From Acetobacteraceae bacterium (GTDB lineage: Bacteria > Pseudomonadota > Alphaproteobacteria > Acetobacterales > Acetobacteraceae), in contig JAIYCD010000028.1 in NCBI GenBank assembly GCA_027488195.1, positions 1 through 53,706 of the forward strand: DNA of 53,706 nucleotides, given 5' to 3'. A program made the translations under genes and the position numbers. Positions 34,976-43,216 of this stretch are shown here, piece after piece (the first letter of the stretch is position 1; every line of letters starts with the position of its first letter). Below the pieces are notes generated by a model. It was not told where the DNA came from and made no database searches. It worked only from the letters and a program-made list of their open reading frames with translations.

Positions 34976-35004
34976 GCGCCGGGGATCAACACCATCCCCG
35001 GCGC
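34976..35004. terminator. Strong hairpin upstream of mazE
   Basis: GCGCCGGGGAT-CAACACC-ATCCCCGGCGC has a perfect 11-bp stem and a 7-nt loop. No T run follows directly. It may isolate mazE from upstream transcription. Confidence 0.55.
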
Positions 35005-35009
35005 ATTGC

Positions 35010-35028
35010 GTATCAACAATGTTGATAC
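35010..35028. promoter_or_regulatory. 19-bp palindrome upstream of mazE, likely autoregulatory operator
   Basis: GTATCAACA-A-TGTTGATAC is a perfect 9-bp inverted repeat 52 bp before the mazE start. Toxin-antitoxin pairs usually repress themselves at such sites. Confidence 0.6.
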
Positions 35029-35079
35029 ATCGCGTACAGCTGCCTCTCTCTCGCCCCTCCGCAGCATCCAGAGGGCACC

Positions 35080-35322
35080 ATGCGCGTCGTCGTCAAGAAG
35101 TGGGGCAACAGCGCCTCCGTGCGCATCCCGGCTTCGGTGATGGCCGCGGCACGTCTCTCGCTCGACCAGCCGGTCGAGGTCCGCGAGGAGGAGGGGCGCA
35201 TCATTGTCGAGCCAGTAGAGCCTGATCGCTATGACCTGGCATCGCTGGTCGAGGCGATCACCGATGATAATCGCCATGAAAGTGCTGACTTCGGCGCATC
35301 GCAGGGCCGCGAAGCCTGGTGA
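35080..35322 (+). CDS. mazE: MazE-type antitoxin (AbrB-like DNA-binding protein)
   Basis: This 80-residue protein has the AbrB/MazE swapped-hairpin start MRVVVKKWGNSASVRIPASV, then LDQPVEVREEEGRIIVEP, and an acidic C-terminal tail that normally binds and blocks the toxin. The frame is intact, with AGAGGG upstream of the ATG. Its stop overlaps the GTG of mazF as GTGA. Because the toxin gene is broken, this antitoxin may persist as a solitary regulator or protect against other MazF toxins. Confidence 0.88.
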   Translation: MRVVVKKWGNSASVRIPASVMAAARLSLDQPVEVREEEGRIIVEPVEPDRYDLASLVEAITDDNRHESADFGASQGREAW

Positions 35323-35655
35323 GCGGCATCCGCTACGTTCCGGATGCCGGCGATGTCGTCTGGCTGAAGTTCGACCCGTAGGCAGGCCATGAGCAGGCGG
35401 GACATCGCCTGACCCTGGTGCTCAGCCCGGCCGTCTACAATAGCAAGACCAGCCTGATGGTCTGCTGCCCCCTCCCCCCCCCCGCATCAAGGGCTATCCA
35501 TTCGAGGTCGCGATCTCTGGGAAGCCGGACAGCGTCGTGCTCGCCGACCAGGTGAAGAGCCTCGACTGGCGGGCGCGGCGGGCGACGCGCAAGGGGCGGG
35601 TGTCGCCCGCGGAACTCGAGGAGGTCCGTGCCAAGCTGCGCGCCCTAGTGGGGCA
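35319..35655 (+). pseudogene. mazF: mazF toxin gene, inactivated twice
   Basis: From GTG 35319 the frame reads GIRYVPDAGDVVWLKFDP, then TAG at 35379-35381 where MazF relatives have a sense codon, then AGHEQAGHRLTLVLSPAVYN. A run of ten C (35474-35483) causes a frameshift; the homology continues in another frame as IKGYPFEVAISGKPDSVVLADQVKSLDWRARRAT to about 35655, where the normal C terminus lies, but the stop is lost. The stop codon and the C-tract shift are separate lesions. The original product would have been an mRNA-cutting endoribonuclease. Confidence 0.85.
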
Positions 35656-35698
35656 GTCGCACGCGCAGCCCATCCTCGTGCGGCGGGAGGTCGCCGCC

Positions 35699-35890
35699 AT
35701 GCCGGAACTGACCGCCTCCGCGCGTGAGGCCGCGCGACGCCTCGGCGTCAGCAACACCACCATCCACAAGGCCGAGCGGGCGGGCCGCATCGCCCGCGAG
35801 CCGGATGGTCAGTGGGACATCGACAAGACCCGCCGCCGCCTGACCGAGACCGCCGATCCCGCCCGCCCGCAGCTTCGGCTGGCGGCGTAA
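35699..35890 (+). CDS. Small helix-turn-helix protein, Nu1-like terminase small subunit relic
   Basis: The ATG at 35699 has GGGAGG 8 nt upstream and starts a 63-residue frame with a helix-turn-helix (ASAREAARRLGVSNTTIHKAE) and the continuation AGRIAREPDGQWDIDKTRRRL, as in phage terminase small subunits and excisionase-like proteins. It is shorter than the full small subunit, and terminase large-subunit sequence follows at once. Probably a truncated prophage gene; residual DNA binding is possible. Confidence 0.6.
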   Translation: MPELTASAREAARRLGVSNTTIHKAERAGRIAREPDGQWDIDKTRRRLTETADPARPQLRLAA

Positions 35891-36090
35891 GGCGTTCCTG
35901 GTCAGCACGCCGACCATCGCCGGCCGCAGCCGGATCGAGCGGGAGTATCTGGCCTCCGACCAACGGCGATTCTTTGTGCCGTGCCCTGAATGCCAGGAAA
36001 TGCAGTGGCTGCGCTTCGAACGGCTGGTCTGGGAGAAGGGAGCGCCGGAGACGGCACGGTATCACTGCAGCGCCTGCGCCCAAGCGAGGT
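35888..36090 (+). pseudogene. Phage terminase large subunit (GpA type), internal fragment
   Basis: The frame reads KAFLVSTPTIAGRSRIEREY, ASDQRRFFVPCPECQEMQWLRFERLVWEKG and ARYHCSAC, a typical internal piece of GpA-family terminases with a zinc-ribbon CxxC...CxxC. Both ends of the protein are missing and the frame degenerates after 36090. The next 170 bases hold nothing certain. It marks a prophage relic. Confidence 0.75.
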
Positions 36091-36267
36091 TCCCACCGCT
36101 GGGAAGTTCGCCCATTCGTCACCGCCGTCGGAGGCCGAGACGGCGCCAGCATCCGACAGCCCGCGGCCGCGAGGTTGGCTTGCGCCGCGCAACGGCTGGC
36201 TTCGCTGAAAGCAGACCCTGGGGCTGGTCAGCAAGCTTGGCTGTGCCTCGGATCGAGACGACCCTGA

Positions 36268-36966
36268 CTAATCCTCAGCGGTATCTGCTGCATCCGGAAC
36301 CCGATCGACCACGCAGACGGCCGCGCGCCTCTGCAGAAAGGCGCTGCGGTAGACAGCGTAGGCATCGAGCGACTGCGCATCGACCCGCCCGAGTTCATGG
36401 TGGAGCTGGGCGTAGTCGATGATGGCCTCAGTTCCACTCCAGGCGAGATAGACGTCTGATCCCAAGGTGTGGGAGAGCGCCGCGCTGGACGCCATCAACG
36501 CACCGGCGTCCCGCAGGGTCGATGGGCCCAAGAGTGGGAGCATCAGGAAGGGGCCACTCGGCACGCCCCACCGGCAGACCGCATCCGCGACTGCCAGGGC
36601 CTGGCGTGGGTAGCCCATATCCGCGGCCCGGTCCTGGACGCCACCGAGGCCCAGAGTTGAGTTGATGGCAAAGCGAACTGAGGCGTTTGCTGCCAAGGCG
36701 ACATCACCAGCGACCAAGCCGCTCACCGCTGTGACGGGCTCATTTAGATTGGCCAGGGAGTTGCTGACGCCACGCCGAAACTCGACCGAGGTCGTGGAGA
36801 GGTAGAACTCTGCCAACGGGCCGAGCAATTTCACTTGGACGCCCCTATTGAAGGCGTGGATCCTGCGGTTGGCTCCCTCGAAGGGGTCGGTGCGCTCAGC
36901 TGCCGCGGGATGCGCCACGAGCAGCAGGGCGCAGGCGGCGAGCGCGCCAAGAGTTCGAAACCGCAT
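36268..36966 (-). CDS. mlaA: MlaA/VacJ-family outer-membrane lipid-asymmetry protein, non-lipidated variant
   Basis: This 232-residue protein fits the MlaA family: DPFEGANRRIHAFNRGVQVKLLGPLAEFY, FRRGVSNSLANLNEP, RFAINSTLGLGGVQDRAADMG and FLMLPLLGPSTLRDAG. MlaA takes mislocated phospholipids out of the outer membrane. The signal ends AHPAAAERTDP with no cysteine, so unlike E. coli MlaA it is not a lipoprotein. The ATG at 36966 has AGGGA 8 nt upstream. No other mla genes are near and the last 20 residues look unusual, so the C terminus may have been altered by the neighbouring prophage relic. Confidence 0.85.
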   Translation of the reverse strand: MRFRTLGALAACALLLVAHPAAAERTDPFEGANRRIHAFNRGVQVKLLGPLAEFYLSTTSVEFRRGVSNSLANLNEPVTAVSGLVAGDVALAANASVRFAINSTLGLGGVQDRAADMGYPRQALAVADAVCRWGVPSGPFLMLPLLGPSTLRDAGALMASSAALSHTLGSDVYLAWSGTEAIIDYAQLHHELGRVDAQSLDAYAVYRSAFLQRRAAVCVVDRVPDAADTAED

Positions 36967-37207
36967 CTGGTTGATCCCTGGTCGAGCTGGGTGTGCGCCG
37001 CCGCATGGCCGGCCACACCGTCGGCCATAATGACCACTTAGCTCAGATAGCCGTCAACCGGGCAGATGGAGGATGGACGCCATGGACCCAACCGTCCTCG
37101 CCTGGGCGCTGGCCCAGCCAGCCAGCAGCCGCGCTGCCGTGCTGCCCGCCGCCTTGACCAGCGGCACCAGCCGCACCCCGTCACTGTCCCGATGGACTGC
37201 GGCGGGA

Positions 37208-38605
37208 CTATTCGGCGGCGGAAGCCTCGGCCTGCACGGCCGCACGGCCCGCCTGCCGCCGGCAGTCGGCAGCCGTGGGGCGCGGCAGGCCGAGATTCTC
37301 GCGCAGCGTGGAACCGGCATAATCCTTCTGGTAGAGGCCGCGCCGCTGCAGCTCCGGCACCACCAGCCGGGCGAAATCCTCGTAGGCCCCTGGCATGTGG
37401 GTCGCGGCCTGCACGAAGCCGTCGCAGGCGCGGCCGGTGAACCACTCCTCCATCTGGTCGGCGACCGATTTGGGTGTGCCGACGAAGGCGTGGTGTTCCT
37501 TGATCGTGCCGCGGCCGGAGAAGTGGACGAAATCCGCCACGCTCGGGTTCTTCTTGCCGGACAGGGAAATCACGCGGTCACGGAAGCCCTGCCATGACAG
37601 CGAGGCGAGCTGCTCGTCGCTCATCGGCTGGTCGTAGGGCAGCGTCGCAAGGTCGAAATTCAGCACTTCCGACAAGAGGGTGAGCCCATCGATGGGCTTC
37701 GGGAGTTCATCCAGGAAGCCCTTCTTGTCAGCCGCCATCTGCTCGGTTTCACCAACGACGATGTAGCAGGCGGGCGCGATCTTCACATGGTCGGGGTTGC
37801 GTCCCTCGGCCATGACGGCGGCCTTCAGCTCGGCATATTGCTTCTGCCCGGCGGCGAGGGAGGGATAGACGACAAAAATGACCTCCCCCCAGCGGCCGGC
37901 GAAGCTGCGGCCGCGGCCGCTCTGTCCCGCCTGCAGCAGGACCGGATGCCCCTGCGGTGAGCGCGGAACAGTGAAAGGCCCGCGTGAATTGAAGAACGGC
38001 CCGCGATGATCCAGGCGGTGCACCTTGTCGGCGTGGGCGAACCGGCCTGTCGCCTTGTCGACGATCAGCGCATCATCATCCCAGCTGCCCCAATGGCCCA
38101 TCACCACTTCCATGAACTCATCCGCGCGGTCGTAGCGCAGGTCGTGTTCCAGGTGCTCCGTCGCGCCGAAGTTCAGCGCCTCCGAATTGTTCAGGGAGGT
38201 GACGATGTTCCAGGCCGAACGGCCCTTGGTCATCAGGTCCAGCGTGGCGAAGACGCGCGCGACATGGAACGGCTCGTAATAGGTGGTGGAGTAGGTGGCG
38301 CCGAGGCCGAGCCGTGTCGTCGCCATAGCCATGGTGAGCGCCACGGCGGTCGGCTCCAGCTTCACCGCGCGCACGCCGTGCTCGACGGTCGCGCGGAAGT
38401 CATTCGAGTAGATGTCGGGCATCGCCAGGCGATCATCGAAAAATGCCATGTGGTAGCGGCCATCCTCCAGCACGCGGGCGATGCGCTGGAAGTATTCCGG
38501 CGATGTGAAGTCGGTCGCGGATGCCGGGTGCCGCCAGGAGGCCGGCAGGTTCGAGCAGTTCTGCGCCTGTAGGAAGGCGATCATCGTCATCTGACGGTCA
38601 GGCAT
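37208..38605 (-). CDS. LLM-class FMN-dependent monooxygenase (NtaA/SnaA/DszA type)
   Basis: This 465-residue flavin monooxygenase uses FMNH2 delivered by a separate reductase. Motifs are FTSPEYFQRIARVLEDG, FFDDRLAMPDIY, SAWNIVTSLNNSEALNFG, WDDDALIVDKATGRF, GPFTVPRSPQGHPVLLQAGQSGRGRSFAG and GTPKSVADQMEEWF, the pattern of the NtaA/SnaA/SoxA subgroup. The start at 38605 has AAGGA 7 nt upstream. It is the last gene of the minus-strand trio AtuA, DUF4387, monooxygenase. Relatives oxidise chelators, sulfones or long-chain compounds; the substrate here is unknown. Confidence 0.9.
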   Translation of the reverse strand: MPDRQMTMIAFLQAQNCSNLPASWRHPASATDFTSPEYFQRIARVLEDGRYHMAFFDDRLAMPDIYSNDFRATVEHGVRAVKLEPTAVALTMAMATTRLGLGATYSTTYYEPFHVARVFATLDLMTKGRSAWNIVTSLNNSEALNFGATEHLEHDLRYDRADEFMEVVMGHWGSWDDDALIVDKATGRFAHADKVHRLDHRGPFFNSRGPFTVPRSPQGHPVLLQAGQSGRGRSFAGRWGEVIFVVYPSLAAGQKQYAELKAAVMAEGRNPDHVKIAPACYIVVGETEQMAADKKGFLDELPKPIDGLTLLSEVLNFDLATLPYDQPMSDEQLASLSWQGFRDRVISLSGKKNPSVADFVHFSGRGTIKEHHAFVGTPKSVADQMEEWFTGRACDGFVQAATHMPGAYEDFARLVVPELQRRGLYQKDYAGSTLRENLGLPRPTAADCRRQAGRAAVQAEASAAE

Positions 38606-38633
38606 GGGCATGTCCTTGTGCAGAGGGTCGTTT

Positions 38634-38945
38634 TCAGACGGGAATTTCGACATCCAGCAGCGGCGCGTGCTGTTGGCAGCCATAGACATCGGTGTCGCCG
38701 ACCTCGCCTGAGGGCAGCAGGCGCGGCAGTGTCGCCTTGAAGGCATTGGCGGCGTCGTATGGCGTGAACAGCACCTGGTCGGGGCTGACACCGTAGAGCC
38801 GCGCGAACAGCGCGGGGCACAGCACGCCGCTGTGCTTCACGCGGCGGTAGAGATCAGGGTCATCGAAGACGACGTCGATCGTCAGCTCGAAGGGGCCTGC
38901 ATTCTTGCTCTTGCAGACCTTGGCGATGTCGCGAATGGCCGGCAT
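38634..38945 (-). CDS. DUF4387 domain protein (AtuA partner)
   Basis: This 103-residue protein has the DUF4387 pattern IRDIAKVCKSKNAGPFELTIDVVFDD, DLYRRVKHSGV and FARLYGVSPDQV. DUF4387 occurs alone beside, or fused to, AtuA-type DUF1446 proteins, and here the AtuA stop is 4 bp upstream. GAGGAGG lies 9 nt before the ATG, inside the end of the AtuA gene. It probably forms a complex with AtuA. Confidence 0.85.
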   Translation of the reverse strand: MPAIRDIAKVCKSKNAGPFELTIDVVFDDPDLYRRVKHSGVLCPALFARLYGVSPDQVLFTPYDAANAFKATLPRLLPSGEVGDTDVYGCQQHAPLLDVEIPV

Positions 38946-38949
38946 GGCG

Positions 38950-40311
38950 TCAGACCTCCTCGTGTTCGATCGGGAAGAGGGCGCATGGATCCTCGAGCGC
39001 CACGACGTGATGGATGCTGAACCGGTAGGCCGCACCCATCTCGACATCGGAGGGCGAGAAGGGAAACGCCATGTTGCCTTCGCGGCAGAGCCTGCCTGGA
39101 AAATCGGTGTGCAGCATGTTGGTGCGCGCGATGCCGAGGACGGCGCTGGCGATGTCCTGCGTCTCGCCCACCACCTCGATCACGAAGCCGAGCTCGTGCG
39201 GCAGCGCATCGCGCTGCGGCTCGCGCCCGGCCATGACACCGTCGCGCCCATAGACTCGGAAGGCGAGCCGATAGCGGTCCGGCGTGGCGCCGAAGGCCGC
39301 GGCCTTCTCGGCCACGATGCTGCGGATCTCGGCCAGGAAGGCATCGATGCGCGCGATCAGCAGCGGGTCGCGCGTGCCGCAGACGCAGATGCTGCGATAG
39401 CCGGCGAGTTCCACACCCTCCAGCTTGACCGTGTAGCGCGCAGCCGGTGTCCAGCGCATGCCGGCGATGCGCACAGTCCGGTCGTCCACCGCGTCGAACC
39501 TGCATGCAGAGGTGTCGAGCATGCCGCCTGGCTCCACATGGTGGATCGGGCTCGCATTCTCGTGCAGAGAATGGTTGGCGATGGACAGCGGGGTGCAGCG
39601 CCGCACCGGGTTCATCGGCTCGCACTCCACATGGTCGTCGCGGATGGTGACGAGCAGGCAGTCATGCCCCTTGGGCAGCGACGGCGTGGCGCCGCATTCC
39701 AGCATCTTGCCCGCATACCAGGCCGGTGCCGGCGGCAGCCCGGCGCGCAAGCAGGCGGCAACCCAGGGCGCGGGATCGCTGGAGCGGCCGGCGAGGATGA
39801 CCTGCGCACCCTGCTGCATGGCCTGCATGAAAGGCTCGGGGCCCATCATCGCGACAATCCTCTTGGCCCGCTGCACCACCTCCGGCGTGAGCGGTGGCAG
39901 GCCGGAAAGCGGCGCCACATCCCCCGCCGCGAGCCTGGCCAGCAGCGCCTCCCGCTCCGGCTCGGCATGGATCAGCGCCATGCGGAAATGCAGATCGTCC
40001 TCGGCCGCAATCTCGCGAACCAGCCGGGCGGTGGTCTGCAGATGCGGCTCTCCGCCGCTGCCGCCGGCGGTGCCGATCACGAGAGGGATGCCGGCGCCGA
40101 TCGCGGCGTGCAGCATGAGCCGCAGGTCGCGGCGGATGGCCATGAGCGAGCAGAAGGGCTTGCCGGCGCCGAGATAATAGGGGCCGGGATCGACGCTGCC
40201 GCCATCCACGCCGATCATGTGCGGCTGGCGCGCCATGCCCGCGGCCAGCGAGGCCTCGGGGAAGCCATAGCCCAGGATCGCGCTCGTCGAGAGCAGACGG
40301 ATCTCGTTCAC
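38950..40311 (-). CDS. AtuA-family protein (DUF1446, acyclic terpene utilisation)
   Basis: This 453-residue protein begins VNEIRLLSTSAILGYGFPEASL and has IGVDGGSVDPGPYYLG, GTAGGSGG and IARTNMLHTDFPGRL, as in AtuA/DUF1446 proteins that belong to acyclic terpenoid and related branched-acid pathways. The biochemical role of AtuA is unclear. The GTG start at 40311 has GGAGG 9 nt upstream; a 21-codon frame with its own ribosome site (40308-40373) overlaps it as GTGA. It is divergent from the epimerase gene, with two TGCATACA boxes between them. Confidence 0.85.
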   Translation of the reverse strand: MNEIRLLSTSAILGYGFPEASLAAGMARQPHMIGVDGGSVDPGPYYLGAGKPFCSLMAIRRDLRLMLHAAIGAGIPLVIGTAGGSGGEPHLQTTARLVREIAAEDDLHFRMALIHAEPEREALLARLAAGDVAPLSGLPPLTPEVVQRAKRIVAMMGPEPFMQAMQQGAQVILAGRSSDPAPWVAACLRAGLPPAPAWYAGKMLECGATPSLPKGHDCLLVTIRDDHVECEPMNPVRRCTPLSIANHSLHENASPIHHVEPGGMLDTSACRFDAVDDRTVRIAGMRWTPAARYTVKLEGVELAGYRSICVCGTRDPLLIARIDAFLAEIRSIVAEKAAAFGATPDRYRLAFRVYGRDGVMAGREPQRDALPHELGFVIEVVGETQDIASAVLGIARTNMLHTDFPGRLCREGNMAFPFSPSDVEMGAAYRFSIHHVVALEDPCALFPIEHEEV

Positions 40312-40373
40312 GACGCGCAGCCTCCGGGGCGCGGCAGGCCGGCCCGCGCGAGATGGTCTTGTGTCGCCGCCAT
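40308..40373 (-). CDS. Possible 21-aa upstream peptide coupled to the AtuA gene
   Basis: From ATG 40373, with GGGAGG 9 nt upstream, a short frame (MAATQDHLARAGLPRPGGCAS) ends in a TGA overlapping the AtuA GTG. It resembles the arrangement before the MFS gene. It may tune AtuA translation or be chance. Confidence 0.3.
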   Translation of the reverse strand: MAATQDHLARAGLPRPGGCAS

Positions 40374-40442
40374 GCGGTTTTCCTCCCTCACCTGGTGGCG
40401 CGACGGGTGAGTGAGCCCGCTTCGCACACCGAGATACGCAAC

Positions 40443-40450
40443 TGCATACA
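40443..40450 (+). promoter_or_regulatory. GntR-type box TGCATACA, site 1
   Basis: One of two octamers in the AtuA/epimerase intergenic region. The same octamer occurs in the promoters of the ACAD/DUF35 pair and of the gntR gene. Confidence 0.5.
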
Positions 40451-40521
40451 AGACCAGGACGCGCCATCCCCGAACGTCGGCCATCCGGTCCCACCGGCGC
40501 ATAAATACTGCGAGGCTCTCA

Positions 40522-40529
40522 TGTATGCA
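40522..40529 (-). promoter_or_regulatory. GntR-type box TGCATACA, site 2
   Basis: The octamer in reverse orientation (TGTATGCA on the plus strand), about 100 bp before the epimerase start. Confidence 0.5.
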
Positions 40530-40631
40530 AGCGCGCACAAAAGCATTGACAGCGATGGGCGGCGGGGAAACACTGCGCACCGATGCGCGGCGCGCCCGCC
40601 ATGCACCGAAGAAGCAAGGAGAGGGAACGCC

Positions 40632-41645
40632 GTGCAGCACGACAGTTCAGGCAAGATCTATCTGGTCACGGGCGGCGCCAGCCTGATCGGCTCGCACCTC
40701 GCGGACCATCTGCTGGCCCGCGGCGCCGCCGAGGTTCGTCTGCTCGACAACTACGCGCTCGGCACGCCCGACACCATCGCGCATCTCGAAGGCGAGGCGC
40801 GCGTGACACGCCTGCGCGGCGACATCCTGCGGCTGAATGACGTGATCGACGCCGCCCGCGGCGCCGATGGCATCTTCGCGCTGGCCGGCTTCCTGACCAT
40901 CCCGATGGCGGCGAACATCCCGCTCGGCGTCGAGGTCAACACCACCGGCGTGGTGAACACGCTGGAGGCCGCGCGCATCGCCGGCGTGCGCCGCGTCGTC
41001 TTCGCCTCCTCCGTCGCCGCCTATGGCGAGACCAGGGCCGACAGCCTGACGGAGAACCTGCCGGTCGGCCTCTCCACCGCATCGCCGATCGCCGCCGTCT
41101 ACGGCACCACCAAGCTGCTCGGGGAGAATATCGGCAGGCTGTACCAGCAGAAGCACGGGCTGCAGTTCAACGCGCTGCGCTTCGCCTCCGTCTACGGGGA
41201 GCGCCAGCATGAGCGCGCGATGAATGCGAACGCCATCGCCATTCTCCACGACCAGATCCTGCGCGGCGAATGCCCCGTGATCGCGGGCGACGGGCGCGAG
41301 GTGCATGACTACATCCATGTCGCCGATGTCGCGTCCGGCTGCCTGGCCGCCATGCTGAACGGCACGGGGGGTGATGTGCTGAACCTCGTCACCGGCGAGG
41401 ATACGAACCTGACGCAGCTCGTCGAGATGATGCTCGATGTCTGCGGCGCCACCCATCTTCGCCCGGTCTATCGCGAGGACACGCGCGCCTTCCGCTCCGC
41501 CGGCGGTGAGCGCCTGTGCTTCAGCCCGCTGCAGGCCCGCGAACGGATCGGCTGGACCGCCAAGGTGCCGCTGCGCGAGGGGCTGCGGCGCTTCACCGCA
41601 TGGCGCGAGGCACGGCTCGGCGTCCGCCCGGGCCTGCCGGCCTGA
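40632..41645 (+). CDS. NAD-dependent epimerase/dehydratase (extended SDR)
   Basis: This 337-residue extended SDR has IYLVTGGASLIGSHLADHLL at the N terminus, ASSVAAYGE with the catalytic serine, YGTTK as YxxxK and RFASVYGERQ. It resembles UDP-sugar 4-epimerases, but in this acyl-CoA setting it may act on another hydroxyl or keto substrate. The GTG start at 40632 follows AAGGAGAGGG. It leads the plus-strand operon, with the AMP-dependent ligase 26 bp downstream. Confidence 0.85.
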   Translation: MQHDSSGKIYLVTGGASLIGSHLADHLLARGAAEVRLLDNYALGTPDTIAHLEGEARVTRLRGDILRLNDVIDAARGADGIFALAGFLTIPMAANIPLGVEVNTTGVVNTLEAARIAGVRRVVFASSVAAYGETRADSLTENLPVGLSTASPIAAVYGTTKLLGENIGRLYQQKHGLQFNALRFASVYGERQHERAMNANAIAILHDQILRGECPVIAGDGREVHDYIHVADVASGCLAAMLNGTGGDVLNLVTGEDTNLTQLVEMMLDVCGATHLRPVYREDTRAFRSAGGERLCFSPLQARERIGWTAKVPLREGLRRFTAWREARLGVRPGLPA

Positions 41646-41671
41646 CGCAGCCCACGGCCCGGCACCGGATC

Positions 41672-43216
41672 ATGACGAGACCACTGAACCCTGAGGTGGC
41701 CTCCGCCGCCTCGCTGTCCCTGTATCAGCTCTTCGCCAAGCAGGTGCGGCGCGACCCCGCCCGCATCGCCATCGAAGCCGGCGCGGCGCGGCTCAGCTAT
41801 GCGGCACTTGACCAGCAGGCCGCGCTGCTCGCCGCGCGCCTCGCGCAGCAGGGCTGCCAGGCGGGCGATCGGGTCTGCATCCTGTCGGAGAACAGCGCGC
41901 TCTTCCCGGTGCTGGCCATCGCCGCGCTGCGGCTGGGTGTCGTGGTCGCCACGCTGAACTGGCGCCTCTCCGAGCGCGAGCTGCATCACTGCATCACGCT
42001 GGTCGCGCCCCGCATCGTGCTGGTGTCGGCGCAGATGCGGCACCGGCTGCCCGCGGATGGCAGCGGCGCCACGGTGATCGACGCAGCCGAGGCCCTCGCT
42101 CCCGCCACGCCCGAACAGGCCCGCGCCGCCGCGGGCCTCGCGCTGCAACGCCGGGACCCGGAGGAGGCGCTCTTCATCATCTACACCAGCGGCACCACGG
42201 GCCTGCCCAAGGGCGCGATCATCAGCGCCCGCGCCATGCTGGCGCGCCTGCTGGTCTATGTCACCGATTACGGGGTGGATGGCGACGACACATTCATCGC
42301 TTGGTCGCCCCTGTTTCACATGGCCTCCGTGGAGCTCACGCTCGGCTCGCTCCTGCTCGGCGGCAAGGTCGCCATCCTGGACGGGCCGGACCTGCCCGCC
42401 ATTTGCGACATCCTGGAAAGCGAGCCTGTCAGCAACCTCATCTTCTTTCCCGGCATGGTCGAGAAGACTCTGGCCTATCTGCGCGAACGCCGGCCGCGCG
42501 TGTATCGGCTGAAGAAGTTCGGCGCGCTGGCCGACCTCTTTCCGCCGCACGCCCTGGCCGAGATGACGGCGCTGCTCGGGGTGCCCTTCACCAACACCTT
42601 CGGCAGCACCGAAACGGGCATGCCGCCCGCCTCGGCAGGCCGCCTGGCACCAGGCGACGCCGCGCCGGATCTCGCCAAGACCGAAAGCCTGCTCTGCGAC
42701 ATCCGCCTCGCCGATGAACAGGGGCATGACGTGGCCGAGGGCGAGCCCGGCGAATTGCTGATGCGCGGCCCCACCCTGTTCAGCGGCTACTGGGCGGCGG
42801 AGGAGGCGACGCACGAGGCATTCGCCGGCGGCTGGTACCACACGGGCGATGTGTTCCGCCGCCGCCCCGATGGGCGGCTCGCCTACGTCGACCGGCGCAA
42901 ATACCTGATCAAGTCCGGCGGCGAGAACATCTATCCCGCCGAGATCGAACGCGTTGTCGCCCAGCATCTGGCGGTACGGGAGGCCGTGGTGGTACGCGCG
43001 CCGGACGCGGTCTGGGGCGAGGTGCCGGTGCTGGTGGTCGATGCCGCCGAGCCGGGGCCCAGCGAGACTGAACTGCTCGCCCTCTGCGCGCGCGACCTCG
43101 CCGCCTACAAGCGGCCGAAGCGCATCCTGTTCACGCGGGGCTGGGAGTTGCCGCGCAACGGCACCGGCAAGGTGCTGCGCGACGCGGTGGAGGCCTGGGC
43201 GCAATGCCAGCCGTGA
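41672..43216 (+). CDS. AMP-forming acyl-CoA synthetase
   Basis: This 514-residue enzyme activates a carboxylic acid to its CoA thioester through an acyl-AMP. The P-loop is YTSGTTGLPKGA, then NTFGSTETG, GWYHTGDVFRRRPDGRLAYVDR, KSGGENIYPAEIE, and the C-terminal lysine motif RNGTGKVLR. The length fits the family. The ATG at 41672 is used; no strong Shine-Dalgarno sequence is seen. The following FAS1-like gene overlaps it by 13 bp. Confidence 0.92.
   Translation: MTRPLNPEVASAASLSLYQLFAKQVRRDPARIAIEAGAARLSYAALDQQAALLAARLAQQGCQAGDRVCILSENSALFPVLAIAALRLGVVVATLNWRLSERELHHCITLVAPRIVLVSAQMRHRLPADGSGATVIDAAEALAPATPEQARAAAGLALQRRDPEEALFIIYTSGTTGLPKGAIISARAMLARLLVYVTDYGVDGDDTFIAWSPLFHMASVELTLGSLLLGGKVAILDGPDLPAICDILESEPVSNLIFFPGMVEKTLAYLRERRPRVYRLKKFGALADLFPPHALAEMTALLGVPFTNTFGSTETGMPPASAGRLAPGDAAPDLAKTESLLCDIRLADEQGHDVAEGEPGELLMRGPTLFSGYWAAEEATHEAFAGGWYHTGDVFRRRPDGRLAYVDRRKYLIKSGGENIYPAEIERVVAQHLAVREAVVVRAPDAVWGEVPVLVVDAAEPGPSETELLALCARDLAAYKRPKRILFTRGWELPRNGTGKVLRDAVEAWAQCQP

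Larger units (their letters stand above)
34410..35079. other. Gene-poor stretch: repeat copy 3, AT-rich segment, hairpin, operator
   Basis: There is no convincing gene here. The stretch holds copy 3 of the dispersed repeat (34601-34699), an AT-rich segment (34700-34900) foreign to its surroundings, a long hairpin (34976-35004) and a palindrome (35010-35028) before mazE. An open frame at 34707-34895 has no recognisable features. Confidence 0.6.

Noticed and set aside
37038-37207. Small frames between mlaA and the monooxygenase gene
   Set aside because: Several overlapping frames are open on both strands, but none has a motif, a ribosome site or a link to a neighbour.
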